From: DAOUJH01 sp965248955
GTDB taxonomy: Bacteria; Chloroflexota; Dehalococcoidia; Lucifugimonadales; QGNO01
Assembly: GCA_965248955.1 (NCBI GenBank)
Contig: OZ252212.1
Span: 1,550,001-1,614,000, forward strand
Length of the DNA: 64,000 bases
Reading direction: 5' to 3'
The notes beneath the pieces are model-generated. The model saw only the letters and a list, made by a program, of their open reading frames with translations, searched no databases and had not been told where the DNA came from. The stretch's first letter is position 1. Each line of letters starts with the position of its first letter. Below are positions 1 to 8,669 of the stretch, piece after piece. Made by a program: the position numbers and the translations under genes.

Positions 1-577
1 CCCGCGCTGCTTCTACTACTTCGGGGTCCACCTGTCGAATGCCCAGGTTGGTCAGTCGGATCAAGGGTGGAACAGCGTAGATGAGGGTTGCCATGATTGC
101 CGGGGTCTTCCCCAGCCCAAAGAGCATGATGGCCGGGACCAGATACACAAAGCTGGGCATGGTCTGCATGCCATCCAGGATGGGCCTGATGATGACGTCA
201 AATCGGTCGCTCTTAGCTCCCAGGATCCCAAGGGGCATGCCAATCCCGACAGCCAGCAAGGTGGCTGTGACGAGGATGGCTAAGGTCTGCATAGCAAAGT
301 CTAGAAGCCCTAACACGCCCATCAAGAAAAGCAGCACCACGGCAACTGCCGCGATTTTTCGTCCAACAATCCTCCAAGCCAAAAGCGCGATAACTCCCAT
401 AACAAACCACCAGGGGAGCCATAGGAGAAACTTCTCCAAGGGTACCTGGATCGCCAGGACACCGGTATTGATGGCGCTGAAGATGGGGTCCCAGTTCTTG
501 ACGACCCAGCGTATAGAGGTATCAATCCACCGTTGGATGTCTGCGCGTATTACCCAGTTCTCTGGAAACTCAAACAT
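1..577 (-). CDS. proW: Glycine betaine/proline-type ABC transporter permease (3' part missing)
   Basis: Integral membrane permease of an osmoprotectant ABC importer. The frame opens at an ATG (577-575) and runs off the left edge after 192 codons. The first 60 residues are amphipathic and Trp-rich (start MFEFPENW), followed by hydrophobic spans near residues 50-70, 75-95 and 98-120. The tail carries the cytoplasmic loop that docks on the ATPase, LTNLGIRQVDPEVVEAA, which matches the ProW/OpuAB family closely. The ATPase and binding protein would lie outside the window. A GAGG stretch lies 14 nt upstream of the ATG, too far to be a clear Shine-Dalgarno. Transcribed divergently from the MFS gene at 988. 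Confidence 0.85.
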   Translation of the reverse strand, partial: MFEFPENWVIRADIQRWIDTSIRWVVKNWDPIFSAINTGVLAIQVPLEKFLLWLPWWFVMGVIALLAWRIVGRKIAAVAVVLLFLMGVLGLLDFAMQTLAILVTATLLAVGIGMPLGILGAKSDRFDVIIRPILDGMQTMPSFVYLVPAIMLFGLGKTPAIMATLIYAVPPLIRLTNLGIRQVDPEVVEAAR

Positions 578-987
578 TGGTCTATAAAATTCCTCTCTAT
601 TTCGTGTCTATGGGACAAAGCAATAATGACCTAGGGAAACAATGGGGGAAACCTACGAGCGGGGGCGGATGATTGAAACGACCGAAACCTTGAAGACGAG
701 AAGAAATATTCCTTGTGGCTTGAGAATTAGCCTTTACTGTACCTCATAAACAGTATACCCCCCGTGTAATTCTTTGAACGGGCTAACCTTATACGGGATA
801 CGGGCGCATGTCAAATTCTAAATTGCGTTTATACGGGCTGGGTCTAATCTTGACGGATAAAACTTTCACAAGTTTTTAAACGGCGGGCTGTCCCGGCTTC
901 GGCTATGTTGTAAACAGACCCCTGTGCAGCTAAAAGCTTCGGTATTTCTGGTAAGCTAAGCCTAGCTTAGCAACACCTGGAGAACCA
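578..987. promoter_or_regulatory. Divergent intergenic region between proW and the MFS gene
   Basis: These 410 bases hold no convincing gene. The stretch is more AT-rich than its surroundings and carries direct repeats of TTATACGGG (near 790 and 830), an inverted pair TACTGT/ACAGTA near 735-758, a TTGACG hexamer at 850-855 with no good -10 partner, and a palindrome at 955-971 listed separately. It most likely holds promoters for both flanking genes, but I cannot assign them firmly. Confidence 0.45.
955..971. promoter_or_regulatory. Perfect 7-bp palindrome upstream of the MFS gene (possible operator)
   Basis: GCTAAGC, three bases, then GCTTAGC. It ends 16 bases before the GTG start at 988 and just before the GGAGA ribosome-binding site. 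The position suits an operator for a repressor of the exporter, or a small 5' hairpin. The regulator is unknown. Confidence 0.35.
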
Positions 988-2262
988 GTGATCCAAGCTA
1001 CACAAGTTAGGTTTTCTCGGCTGCCAACATTCGCTGCCTTACATCACCGGGACTACCGTTACCTATGGACAGGCAGCACCTTTGCCGGGATGGGCGTCTG
1101 GTCAATGATAGTTGCCAGGGGCTGGCTGGTGTTCAATCTGACTGAATCCTCGTCGCTGATGGTCGGGGTAGTCACGTTTGCCGCAATGATTCCACTCATC
1201 ATTGCCGCGCCCTTGGGCGGACTGCTTGCCGACCGCTTTGACCGTCGGAAGATGATTGCTCTAGGCTACGGGGTCAATTTGTTGCAGGCGCTGCTGCTCA
1301 CGGTCTTGATTGCCGTTGATGCCGTGCAGGTTTGGCAAGTGATAACTTTCGCCTTCATAAGCGGGTGTGTCAGGGCGATGATCATGCCTAGCATGCAGGC
1401 TTTAATCCCCAATTTAGTACCGCGCAGGGATTTGCTCAACGCAGTAGCTCTTTCTGGCATTGCCATTCACGGCTCACGCATTGGAGGGCCCGGCTTGGCC
1501 GCGCCGCTGCTGGCCACGGTTGGCGTGGGAGGCGCATTCCTGCTGAGCGTCTTCTTCTACGCCGCAGGAGCCTTCTTTGTCTTGCGGGTGAACACCATTT
1601 CTAGAGGTGAAGTACGTTCTGAACAAGGTATGGTACGCAACCTGACAGAGGGGCTTGTCTACGCGTATCGTCACGCCACCATAGGACTGATGGTTCTCCT
1701 GGTGGCCCTGCACTGTTCGTTGACCATGTCCTTCGAATCAATGCTGCCGGTGTTTTCTCAGAGAGAACTGGGGGCCGGAGGATCAGTATTCAGCGTGCTC
1801 ATCATGGCCACCGGTGGCGGTGCTCTCATCGGGGTTCTCGTACTGGCCAGTCTGACGCGTAGTCGATGGACTGGCTGGTTTCTGCTGGCCACGGGACTGA
1901 CCAGTGGGTTGACTCCCCTAGCCCTGGCCGCCTCCTCGACCCTGCCTCTGGCGTTCTTAGCAGCGGTCGGGATGGGGGCCTCTCAGGCGACCTTCATGGC
2001 CATCACCAATACCTTGGTGCAGAGCGGCGTGGAGGATCGCGTGCGGGGCCGCGTCTCCAGCATCTACACAATGCATGCCGGCGGCACAATGGCATTTGCC
2101 AACCTGGCCAACGGTTATCTGGCTGACCAGTGGAGCGCGCCTATCATCCTCACCATCACGGGATCCATGTTCATTGGCTTCTTGCTGTTGCTCAGTCTGT
2201 GGCGGTCTACCCTGCGGCAGGTGTACAGGAACGGCAGAGTGACTCCCGCTTACACCACTTGA
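988..2262 (+). CDS. MFS transporter, MFS_3 / EntS-like exporter family
   Basis: Probable 12-helix proton-coupled exporter of 424 residues in the inner membrane. The loop between helices 2 and 3 carries the MFS signature GGLLADRFDRRK at residues 77-88, and a related GRVSSIYTM segment lies in the second half. The N-terminus, with ALHHRDYRYLWTGS, is typical of the EntS/MFS_3 subgroup that exports siderophores or drugs; the substrate cannot be read from sequence. Starts at GTG with GGAGA four bases upstream. It stands alone between the palindrome region and tRNA-Pro. Confidence 0.8.
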   Translation: MIQATQVRFSRLPTFAALHHRDYRYLWTGSTFAGMGVWSMIVARGWLVFNLTESSSLMVGVVTFAAMIPLIIAAPLGGLLADRFDRRKMIALGYGVNLLQALLLTVLIAVDAVQVWQVITFAFISGCVRAMIMPSMQALIPNLVPRRDLLNAVALSGIAIHGSRIGGPGLAAPLLATVGVGGAFLLSVFFYAAGAFFVLRVNTISRGEVRSEQGMVRNLTEGLVYAYRHATIGLMVLLVALHCSLTMSFESMLPVFSQRELGAGGSVFSVLIMATGGGALIGVLVLASLTRSRWTGWFLLATGLTSGLTPLALAASSTLPLAFLAAVGMGASQATFMAITNTLVQSGVEDRVRGRVSSIYTMHAGGTMAFANLANGYLADQWSAPIILTITGSMFIGFLLLLSLWRSTLRQVYRNGRVTPAYTT

Positions 2263-2345
2263 GCTTGGCCGCTTGACCGGCCGGGCCATCGAAAAGGCGT
2301 GTTTGGGAATATCACGGACCGATTACCGCCTTTGCGTAATTGCGA

Positions 2346-2351
2346 TATAAT
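2346..2351 (+). promoter_or_regulatory. -10 box of the tRNA-Pro gene
   Basis: Consensus TATAAT 13 bases before the mature 5' end of tRNA-Pro. The -35 region at about 2323 is poor. Confidence 0.5.
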
Positions 2352-2364
2352 CATCAGGTTATTG

Positions 2365-2441
2365 CGGGGTGTAGCTCAGTTTGGCAGAGCGCTACGTTCG
2401 GGACGTAGAGGCCGGTGGTTCAAGTCCACTCACCCCGACCA
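2365..2441 (+). tRNA. tRNA-Pro (anticodon CGG)
   Basis: 77-nt cloverleaf. The acceptor stem CGGGGTG pairs with CACCCCG, the D arm is GCTC/GAGC, the anticodon stem CTACG/CGTAG encloses loop TTCGGGA (anticodon CGG), and the T arm is GGTGG/CCACT with loop TTCAAGT. Discriminator A and a 3' CCA are encoded. It reads CCG codons. Confidence 0.95.
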
Positions 2442-2560
2442 ACACCCGTACTATTCAAGACGACTGCCGCCAAATGCATACCGGCGGCGGCGACTGAGGC
2501 GGCGGCGGTGTTTCCCACAGGTGCATTCAGCGTCGTTGCGGCAGCGATTTTACGGAGGAG

Positions 2561-3094
2561 ATGATGAAATTGAAGGGCGACCTGCACCTGGAGGATTTCA
2601 TCCGCAACGTGCCGGATTTCCCTGAGAAGGGAATCCAATTCAAGGACATCACCCCGCTGCTGGGGAACCCTGGTGCCCTGGGAACGGCGGTGAAGGCGCT
2701 CAGCGGGCCTTTCAACGATGCAGGCGTCGACGTTGTGGTGGCAATAGAGGCGAGGGGCTACCTTTTGGGGGCTCCCGTGGCCATGGAGTTGGGCACGGGC
2801 CTTGTCCCGGTACGCAAGGTGGGCAAGCTGCCCTGGCACACTTACAGAGTCGATTACGCCCTGGAATACGGCTCGGCGACCCTGGAGATGCATCGCGATG
2901 CTTTGAAGGAAGGGGCGCGAGCCCTGGTAGTGGACGATGTTTTGGCCACCGGGGGCACCATCCAGGCCACGGCTGAACTGGTGGAGCGGTGCGGAGGCGT
3001 GGTGGCCGGTATGGCCGTGCTCATCGAGCTGGCTGCCCTGAGAGGCCGCGATAGGCTCACTGATTACGACCTGCATTCGCTGATTGTGTACTAA
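2561..3094 (+). CDS. apt: Adenine phosphoribosyltransferase
   Basis: Salvages adenine with PRPP to AMP in the cytoplasm. The 177 residues have normal family length. The PRPP-binding motif VVDDVLATGGT is at residues 123-133, and the type I phosphoribosyltransferase N-terminal features FPEKGIQFKDITPLL and EARGYLLG are present. GGAGG lies two bases before this ATG and five before the next in-frame ATG at 2564, so 2564 may be the true start. The gene sits alone between tRNA-Pro and the IS30 element. Confidence 0.95.
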   Translation: MMKLKGDLHLEDFIRNVPDFPEKGIQFKDITPLLGNPGALGTAVKALSGPFNDAGVDVVVAIEARGYLLGAPVAMELGTGLVPVRKVGKLPWHTYRVDYALEYGSATLEMHRDALKEGARALVVDDVLATGGTIQATAELVERCGGVVAGMAVLIELAALRGRDRLTDYDLHSLIVY

Positions 3095-3223
3095 GGAATG
3101 AGAGGGGAGGCGTGGGGCGTCCCGTGGCCCAGCAGATGCTTCGTCGGCGGGAGTGGTTTTAGGGCAAACGGGGTCTAACCGACTCTTCAGCATGACATCC
3201 CGCGCCACCCCGCCTGGATGCCC

Positions 3224-4253
3224 TAAACTCACAAACGAAGTGCAACACTTGGTTAAGGTGTTGTCATGGGAAAAAGATATGGACATGTCACCATTGAAGA
3301 GAGGTGTGAAATTGCCCGACTACAAGCCTCGGGATACTCGGTCAGCCAAATCGCGGCAAGTCTGGATCGCTCGCCATCGACAGTTGCTCGGGAGCTGAAG
3401 CGCAATGGTTCAAAGACCCAGGGGTACCAGCCCAGGTATGCGGACCAGCAAGCCCATGCCCGGCGTTGGCGTGGTTCTCGACTGGAGCGAGATGAGGCGC
3501 TGCGGGATAAGGTGCTCTCTGGACTCAAGCAGGGCTGGTCACCGGAGCAGGTGGCGGGACGGATGGCCATGGAGTCAGGGGATACAGTCATCTCCCACGA
3601 GAGCATATATAGGTTCATCTACGGCCAGATTGCTCGTAAGAAGGACTACAGCTGGCGCCACTACCTGCCCCGAGCTAAGTCCAAGCGTGGTTGGAGAGGC
3701 CACAAAGGCGGCAGCGCTGCTTCCTTCATGGCTAAGCGTCGTCCCATCACCGAGCGCCCGCAGAGCGCTGCTGACCGCCGCACTCCTGGTCACTGGGAGG
3801 CCGACCTAATGCTGTTCAGGGCCTATGGCCATGCCGTGCTTACCATGCACGAACGCCACTCCCGCATCCTCATAGCCCTGAGACCCCCTGGCAAGGCATC
3901 CGTCCCCATCGCCTCCGCCATGTCCCAAGTGTTGGGTCAGTTTCCCCCCGAATGGCGACGGACGGTCACCTTCGACAACGGGACCGAGTTCGCACTCCAT
4001 TACCAACTCCACGATCTGGGTATAGAGACCTTTTTCTGCGATACTTACTCTCCCTGGCAGAAGGGTGGGGTAGAGAACGCCATCGGTCGGCTGCGGCGGA
4101 CCCTGCCCCGCAAAACGGACTTGGCAGCGTTGCCTCAAAAACGGTTTACGCAAATGATTCAGGCCTACAATAATACCCCCCGCAAGTGTCTCGATTATAG
4201 GACTCCGGCAGAGATATTTTTGGATAGAGTGTTGCACTTGAAATGTGAATCCA
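3224..4253 (+). mobile_element. IS30-family insertion sequence
   Basis: A single transposase gene is bracketed by imperfect terminal inverted repeats of about 26 bp (3224-3249 and 4228-4253, roughly 19 matches), sharing the core AAGTGCAACACT and an outer TCACA. The right repeat lies inside the 3' end of the transposase frame. I could not define a target-site duplication. The element lies between apt and the stop codon of the convergent hotdog gene and breaks neither. Confidence 0.8.
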
Positions 4254-4276
4254 CCCTCCCGACTTCTCGGGAGTGA
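3266..4276 (+). CDS. IS30-family transposase
   Basis: DDE transposase of 336 residues. An N-terminal helix-turn-helix (EERCEIARLQASGYSVSQIA, residues 11-30) binds the ends. The catalytic triad is D180 in GHWEADLM, D237 in FDNGTEF and E270 in GGVENAIGRLR. The C-terminus continues through the right inverted repeat and ends in flanking DNA (tail ESTLPTSRE). No frameshift or internal stop is visible, so it may be functional. A 7-bp hairpin at 4256-4273 spans its last codons. Confidence 0.93.
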   Translation: MGKRYGHVTIEERCEIARLQASGYSVSQIAASLDRSPSTVARELKRNGSKTQGYQPRYADQQAHARRWRGSRLERDEALRDKVLSGLKQGWSPEQVAGRMAMESGDTVISHESIYRFIYGQIARKKDYSWRHYLPRAKSKRGWRGHKGGSAASFMAKRRPITERPQSAADRRTPGHWEADLMLFRAYGHAVLTMHERHSRILIALRPPGKASVPIASAMSQVLGQFPPEWRRTVTFDNGTEFALHYQLHDLGIETFFCDTYSPWQKGGVENAIGRLRRTLPRKTDLAALPQKRFTQMIQAYNNTPRKCLDYRTPAEIFLDRVLHLKCESTLPTSRE

Positions 4277-4291
4277 AGGAGAAGACGCAGA

Positions 4292-5671
4292 CTAGAACCA
4301 GTCGCGGTAGAAGACGTCGTAGGGAACAAAGTCGGGACGGGCTTTGTGGGGTATGGGGAGTTGCACAGGCCCATCCTGGCGCGAAGGCAGGTAGATGCAG
4401 GCGGTACCCGGTGTAGAGACCTCGCCAACTTGGTTCTTGCCCTCTAGTCGGATGCCCACGGCGTGGTACTCGCGCTTGCCTGGGACGCCGCCCGGGCCTT
4501 GCTCACCTTCCTGGACCTCTTTGAACTTCTTGACCACCTCACCCGTGTAGTAAGTGGTGTCGCTGTAGAATACGGGCTTCCTGATAGCGGTCTGCTGCCG
4601 CCGTACAAAGCCTTCGTCCCCCATCCAGTCGCTGAGGAGGCGGTGTGGTATCTGTGTTCTCTGCACACCGCCATCGAAGGGGCCGGGCAGAGCGCGGAAA
4701 GCCGCCATGAGTGGATCGGAGTGTTCGGCGGAGGCCGACCATGGCCAGCGGGTGGCGGGATGGGTTACGTGGTGGCCTTCACCGCGCTTCTTGAATCGGT
4801 TGAATACAGGCTCAAAGGCCAGTTCGTCGCCGGGGTCGCCCTTGGCGATATGGAGCACGCAGGAGCCGACCATGTTGGGAGCCTCCAGGTCCTGGAGCGT
4901 CCAAGGGGGGACGACAACCGGGCCAAGCCTCTCGCCAACCTCTACGTCTTCCCAGTAGAGGGTCTCAGCACCGCGGCGGCTGGGGCGCATCCTTTCAATG
5001 TCTTCTACTATTGCCTGCAGGTCTTCCGCGGAATAGACCTGGGTGCCGCGTTCGTAGAGGAGCTGGGAGCCAACCTTGTCCACGTTCATGGAGCGAGACG
5101 CTCCCATAGCCTCGATGGGGACCATGATCAGCGTTCCATAGCACTTGCCGGCTAGGTCGCCGTGATAGTCCCAGTACATCAGCTCCGATATGAAGAAGAT
5201 GAGGTTGCCGCGCGAACCCTGCTTGGTGAAGAGGTCCCTGGTTACCATGGAGGAGCGAAACTTGGAGCCCACCTTGACCGTATCGAAGAACTCCCAAGCA
5301 GCGCCGGAGAAGTAGTTGGCCACGGGATAACCTTCCCTGCGCTTCTTACCTTCACCGCCGTACTGTACGCCATGAGCGGTGATTCCCCTTATCTGAGACA
5401 GTATGGGTCCCGGCGCAATTAGACAGCCGTAACGCGTGCCTCTGGCATACTCGGGGTCGTTGTACAGGGGATTGTCGTCACCAATGGTGCGCATGTAGTT
5501 TTGGATGTTGCGCTGGTCGAAGCGAATGGGGTTTTCGTAGGGGGGGCCATCCTGCTCGTAAGGCGCGGGTGGCGCGGGGGGCATACTCTCCGCTGTCTCT
5601 TTGCCAACCAGGTCTCTGGATAGCTCTATGAACTCCTGGACCGCTTCTTCAAAGGTCTGGGTGGTAGCCAC
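4292..5671 (-). CDS. MaoC-like / FAS1-like double-hotdog dehydratase family protein
   Basis: 459-residue cytoplasmic protein with two hotdog-type segments. The N-terminal part (about 45-200) resembles the FAS1-like dehydratase domain, with a hydratase-like region around residues 56-76 containing IGDDNPLYND and a LIAPGPILSQIRG stretch. The second half (about 240-450) is a divergent repeat. The family acts on acyl-CoA or related thioesters; the substrate here is unknown. It starts at GTG with GGAGGTG upstream. Its stop lies 16 bases from the IS30 transposase stop, so the IS landed just downstream and left the gene intact. Confidence 0.65.
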   Translation of the reverse strand: MATTQTFEEAVQEFIELSRDLVGKETAESMPPAPPAPYEQDGPPYENPIRFDQRNIQNYMRTIGDDNPLYNDPEYARGTRYGCLIAPGPILSQIRGITAHGVQYGGEGKKRREGYPVANYFSGAAWEFFDTVKVGSKFRSSMVTRDLFTKQGSRGNLIFFISELMYWDYHGDLAGKCYGTLIMVPIEAMGASRSMNVDKVGSQLLYERGTQVYSAEDLQAIVEDIERMRPSRRGAETLYWEDVEVGERLGPVVVPPWTLQDLEAPNMVGSCVLHIAKGDPGDELAFEPVFNRFKKRGEGHHVTHPATRWPWSASAEHSDPLMAAFRALPGPFDGGVQRTQIPHRLLSDWMGDEGFVRRQQTAIRKPVFYSDTTYYTGEVVKKFKEVQEGEQGPGGVPGKREYHAVGIRLEGKNQVGEVSTPGTACIYLPSRQDGPVQLPIPHKARPDFVPYDVFYRDWF

Positions 5672-5901
5672 GCTTCACCTCCGGGCTTCTGGCTTGCTCA
5701 GGGGGGATGATAGCAGACGTTGCATGCCCAGGACAACGCTAGGCGAGTCTGGCAAAATGCTCGGTGCTTTGATTATATGTTCCGGGAGGGTGAGGCCCGG
5801 GCTATAGAGGGCTATTATGAGGGGTAGGGAGAAGAAGCGAGTAACAAGGGAGCACCATTGCATTTGCCTCCAACGCAACAAGCATGCAGGGGGGGAGACC
5901 A

Positions 5902-6576
5902 ATGATTGAATCGGACATGTATCTTCCCGTGAAGCGGTTCCTAGAGTCGCAGGGCTACCAGGTTAAGGGGGAGGTGGGGAACTGTGACGTGGTCGCCGTG
6001 CGCAACGGTGAGGAGCCTATCGTTGTAGAATTGAAGCTGTCGCTGAACCTGGAACTGTTGCTGCAGGCAGTGGAAAGGCTTGCTGCTACATCTAAAGTAT
6101 ACGTGGGTATACCGGTGGGGAGCCACTTTCTGAGGAGGCGGGGGCGGCAGACGATGAAGCTGCTTAGGATGCTGGGACTGGGCCTGCTGACTATAGATCC
6201 GGCAGCCGAGATGAACAGCGTTGTTGCCATCCTCGATTCCGGAGAGTACCGGCCACGGCGATCCAGAGTACGGCGTGGCCGGCTGCTGGGCGAGTTCGCG
6301 AGGCGGGTTGGCGACCCGAATCTGGGAGGTACATCGGTACGGCACGGGATAATGACGGCGTACCGCCAGCGGGCGCTTAAGATAGCGGTGTTCCTGCAGA
6401 GCAACGGTCCGACGAAGGCGTCTGTCATTGCCAGGGCAATAGGAGACCCGAAGGCCAGAGCTATCCTGTATCGAGACGTGTACGGCTGGTTCGACAGGCC
6501 GTCTAACGGGGTGTACGCCCTGTCACCGCGAGGAGCAAAGGAGATCACCCTTTGGTCGGCTGCTGAAGGAGCATAG
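5902..6576 (+). CDS. DUF2161-type putative PD-(D/E)XK phosphodiesterase
   Basis: Cytoplasmic protein of 224 residues. The N-terminal half has the nuclease-like core: an acidic residue in GEVGNCDVVAVR, then EPIVVELKLSLN, which gives the D...ExK arrangement. The C-terminal half is basic with a winged-helix look (SVIARAIGDPKARAILYRDV). This matches the DUF2161 family, whose cellular role is not established. I chose ATG 5902, which follows GGGGGAG, over the upstream in-frame ATG at 5884. It is monocistronic between divergent and convergent neighbours. Confidence 0.65.
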   Translation: MIESDMYLPVKRFLESQGYQVKGEVGNCDVVAVRNGEEPIVVELKLSLNLELLLQAVERLAATSKVYVGIPVGSHFLRRRGRQTMKLLRMLGLGLLTIDPAAEMNSVVAILDSGEYRPRRSRVRRGRLLGEFARRVGDPNLGGTSVRHGIMTAYRQRALKIAVFLQSNGPTKASVIARAIGDPKARAILYRDVYGWFDRPSNGVYALSPRGAKEITLWSAAEGA

Positions 6577-6624
6577 AGGCACACAGTGCTGTTATGGCGA
6601 AAGTGACGCTGCCTGAAGCCTCTC

Positions 6625-7416
6625 TTAGGGTGGCTCTCTCCGTTTCTTCACTGCGAAGCGCAGACCGGACCAGGTCTCATCTATAGAGGCTATTTTGTAG
6701 TCTACCAGGCCGGCGTCCATGCCTATCCTGCGTACGATCACCTGGCTGAGCTCCGTTTGCATATTTGAGGCCTTCTTGGGCCAGACGACCCATAGCCCGT
6801 CTTTCCCAATGGAGCGGCGCATGGAATGGATGTGGTCTTGCAGGTGTTCGCTGGAAGTGACGAACCAGAGGGTCAGATCGCTAGGGGCGTTCTTGTTCCG
6901 TTGCAGCAGAACTCCTTCCGGTAAGTTGCCTAGCTTGGCTTCAAACCGTTGAGGAGCGTCGACAAGGGATACGCGAGAACCGTCTTTGATGCCCAGCTTT
7001 TTGAAGAGTGGAGTACCCGCATAAGCATCGAAGACAGTCCGGGGCCGCACCGGATCAGTAGGGGGAGAGTCGATGGCTTCTTGAATGGCGGCGCCTATGC
7101 CTTGCCACGCGATGAACTTTGCGTCGGGGAGAAGCTCTTTGATTCGTGCTGCCTTGTCGGGCTGGCCGTCTACAAAGATGATGGGTACGGCGCGGGTGCT
7201 CTTGTACTGCCGCAAGGCCATCGCCACCTCGCGGCCATGCGAGGGCAGGCGGGACAGGTCTATCACAACGGCAGCCGGCGGGTTGTTCCTGAGGTGGCGC
7301 AGGGAGCCGGAGGTGAAGGGTGAGGCGTCTACCCGGTAACCGGCGGCTTCTATGAGTTGTGCGCGCTCCGCCGCCTCATCCCGGTTCCAGTGAATGAGAC
7401 AAACAAGGCTGTCCAC
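6625..7416 (-). CDS. Receiver-like domain fused to DUF3052
   Basis: 263 residues in two parts. Residues 1-115 look like a degenerate response-regulator receiver: start LVCLIHWN, a DLSRLPSHGREVA segment at the usual phospho-acceptor loop, then VPIIFVDG. The acidic pocket of a classical receiver is not evident. From about residue 135 the sequence matches DUF3052: LGIKDGSRVSLVDAP, LPEGVLLQ, LWVVWPKKAS and IDETWSGLRFAVKK. Function unknown for both parts. The gene lies two bases downstream of the peptidase gene (7419) and is probably cotranscribed with it. Confidence 0.65.
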   Translation of the reverse strand: MDSLVCLIHWNRDEAAERAQLIEAAGYRVDASPFTSGSLRHLRNNPPAAVVIDLSRLPSHGREVAMALRQYKSTRAVPIIFVDGQPDKAARIKELLPDAKFIAWQGIGAAIQEAIDSPPTDPVRPRTVFDAYAGTPLFKKLGIKDGSRVSLVDAPQRFEAKLGNLPEGVLLQRNKNAPSDLTLWFVTSSEHLQDHIHSMRRSIGKDGLWVVWPKKASNMQTELSQVIVRRIGMDAGLVDYKIASIDETWSGLRFAVKKRREPP

Positions 7417-7418
7417 GT

Positions 7419-8501
7419 CTACCCCTTGTCCAGAAGCAGTGCCTGGCAGAAGCGGGCGGTGTCGGTCAGGTCGGCGATGGGCACGTACTCCCTCACGGTA
7501 TGCATCTCCCGGGTGGACATGCCGACGACAACGCAGCTTATGCCGTGCTTGTTGAACACGTTGCCGTCCGTGCCGCCACCGGAGGGGGCAACCTCCGGCA
7601 CTTTGCCCAGACCTTCAAGGATGCGCGACACCTTCAGGAGCATGGGGTCGTCCATACCCAGCCTGTACATTTCGTACTCTACGTTCATGGTCTCTTCTAT
7701 GACGGCCTCTGGATATTTACCACGCGCCTGTTCCAGGACGTCACTGATCTCACGACGGAGCAACTCCAGGGACTCGATGTTGCGGCTGCGGAACTCGCCG
7801 GTGAAGGAGGCTTCTTCGGGAACGGCGTTGCGCACGGAACCGCCGGAGACAACACCGACGTTGATGGTGGTCTCGTCGTCGATGCGGCCTTGGCGCAGGC
7901 CGGTGATAATTTCGGCGGCGATGCGGATTGCGGAGAGGCCCTTCTCAGGCTCAACGCCGGCGTGTGCGGCGCGGCCTGTGACGTTCACGGTGAAACTGAC
8001 GTAGGTGGAGCTGGCGCTGGTCACCTTGCTGGGCGGGCCGTTGCCGTCGAAGACTACGCCGCGTTTGGCCTTGACCAGCGATACGTCAAGATTGCGAGCG
8101 CCAAGCAGGCCGAGCTCTTCTTCGCGGGTGAAGACAAGCTGTACGGGCACCCGGTCTGCACAGTCCTCTTGGAGCGACTCCAATGCCTCCAGTATGGCGG
8201 CGACACCGGCCTTGCAATCGCCACCTAGGATGGTGGTGCCGTCGGAGACGATGCGGTCGTCCAGGACCTGCGGCTTTATGCCGCGGCCCGGCTCGACGGT
8301 GTCCATGTGCGCCGATAGCATCAACGGTTCGTCGCCCTGCTCGGAGGCTATCAGATTGCCGTAAGAGTCTCGCTCTACGCTGAAGCCCAGGCCGCTGAGA
8401 CGCTCCGTGAGGTGTTGGGCTACTTCTTCCTCTTCTCCGGATGGGCTGTCTATCTGTACAAGGTCGCAGAACGTGTTTAACAAGCGGTCTTGCTTTATCA
8501 T
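7419..8501 (-). CDS. M20-family peptidase (PepT-like)
   Basis: Zinc aminopeptidase/deacylase of the M20 clan, 360 residues from ATG 8501. Metal ligands are visible in order: LSAHMDTVEPG, GGDCKAGVAA, FTREEELGLLG (catalytic Glu pair) and a C-terminal MSTREMHTVREYV. The dimerisation lid with GRAAHAGVEPEKG sits between. This pattern is that of the peptidase T-like subgroup; the substrate is unclear. I prefer ATG 8501, preceded by GAGGA at five bases, over an upstream in-frame start at 8552. It leads a two-gene unit with the receiver-DUF3052 gene. Confidence 0.85.
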   Translation of the reverse strand: MIKQDRLLNTFCDLVQIDSPSGEEEEVAQHLTERLSGLGFSVERDSYGNLIASEQGDEPLMLSAHMDTVEPGRGIKPQVLDDRIVSDGTTILGGDCKAGVAAILEALESLQEDCADRVPVQLVFTREEELGLLGARNLDVSLVKAKRGVVFDGNGPPSKVTSASSTYVSFTVNVTGRAAHAGVEPEKGLSAIRIAAEIITGLRQGRIDDETTINVGVVSGGSVRNAVPEEASFTGEFRSRNIESLELLRREISDVLEQARGKYPEAVIEETMNVEYEMYRLGMDDPMLLKVSRILEGLGKVPEVAPSGGGTDGNVFNKHGISCVVVGMSTREMHTVREYVPIADLTDTARFCQALLLDKG

Positions 8502-8613
8502 GATTGTCCTCGCTGGTTGGTTGGGAAGATTATAATGGAAGTCAGGCGGCAATGGGGAGGGATTCCCCGGTGAGCGAGGCCGGAGGCTACCAGTACTTTA
8601 CAGCTAGCGCTAA

Positions 8614-8619
8614 TATAAT
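8614..8619 (+). promoter_or_regulatory. -10 box of the siroheme/heme operon
   Basis: Consensus TATAAT about 50 bases before the first gene of the operon, in the divergent region shared with the peptidase gene. No good -35 hexamer is seen at 16-18 bases. Confidence 0.4.
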
Positions 8620-8669
8620 AAGGCGCAAGTTAGATATCCGCTTCAGGAGCTGCGGAGCAGAGGGAGGCT

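Noticed and set aside
4228..4292. IS30 insertion truncating the hotdog gene
   Set aside because: The gene has its own stop at 4292, outside the IS, and a normal-looking C-terminus.
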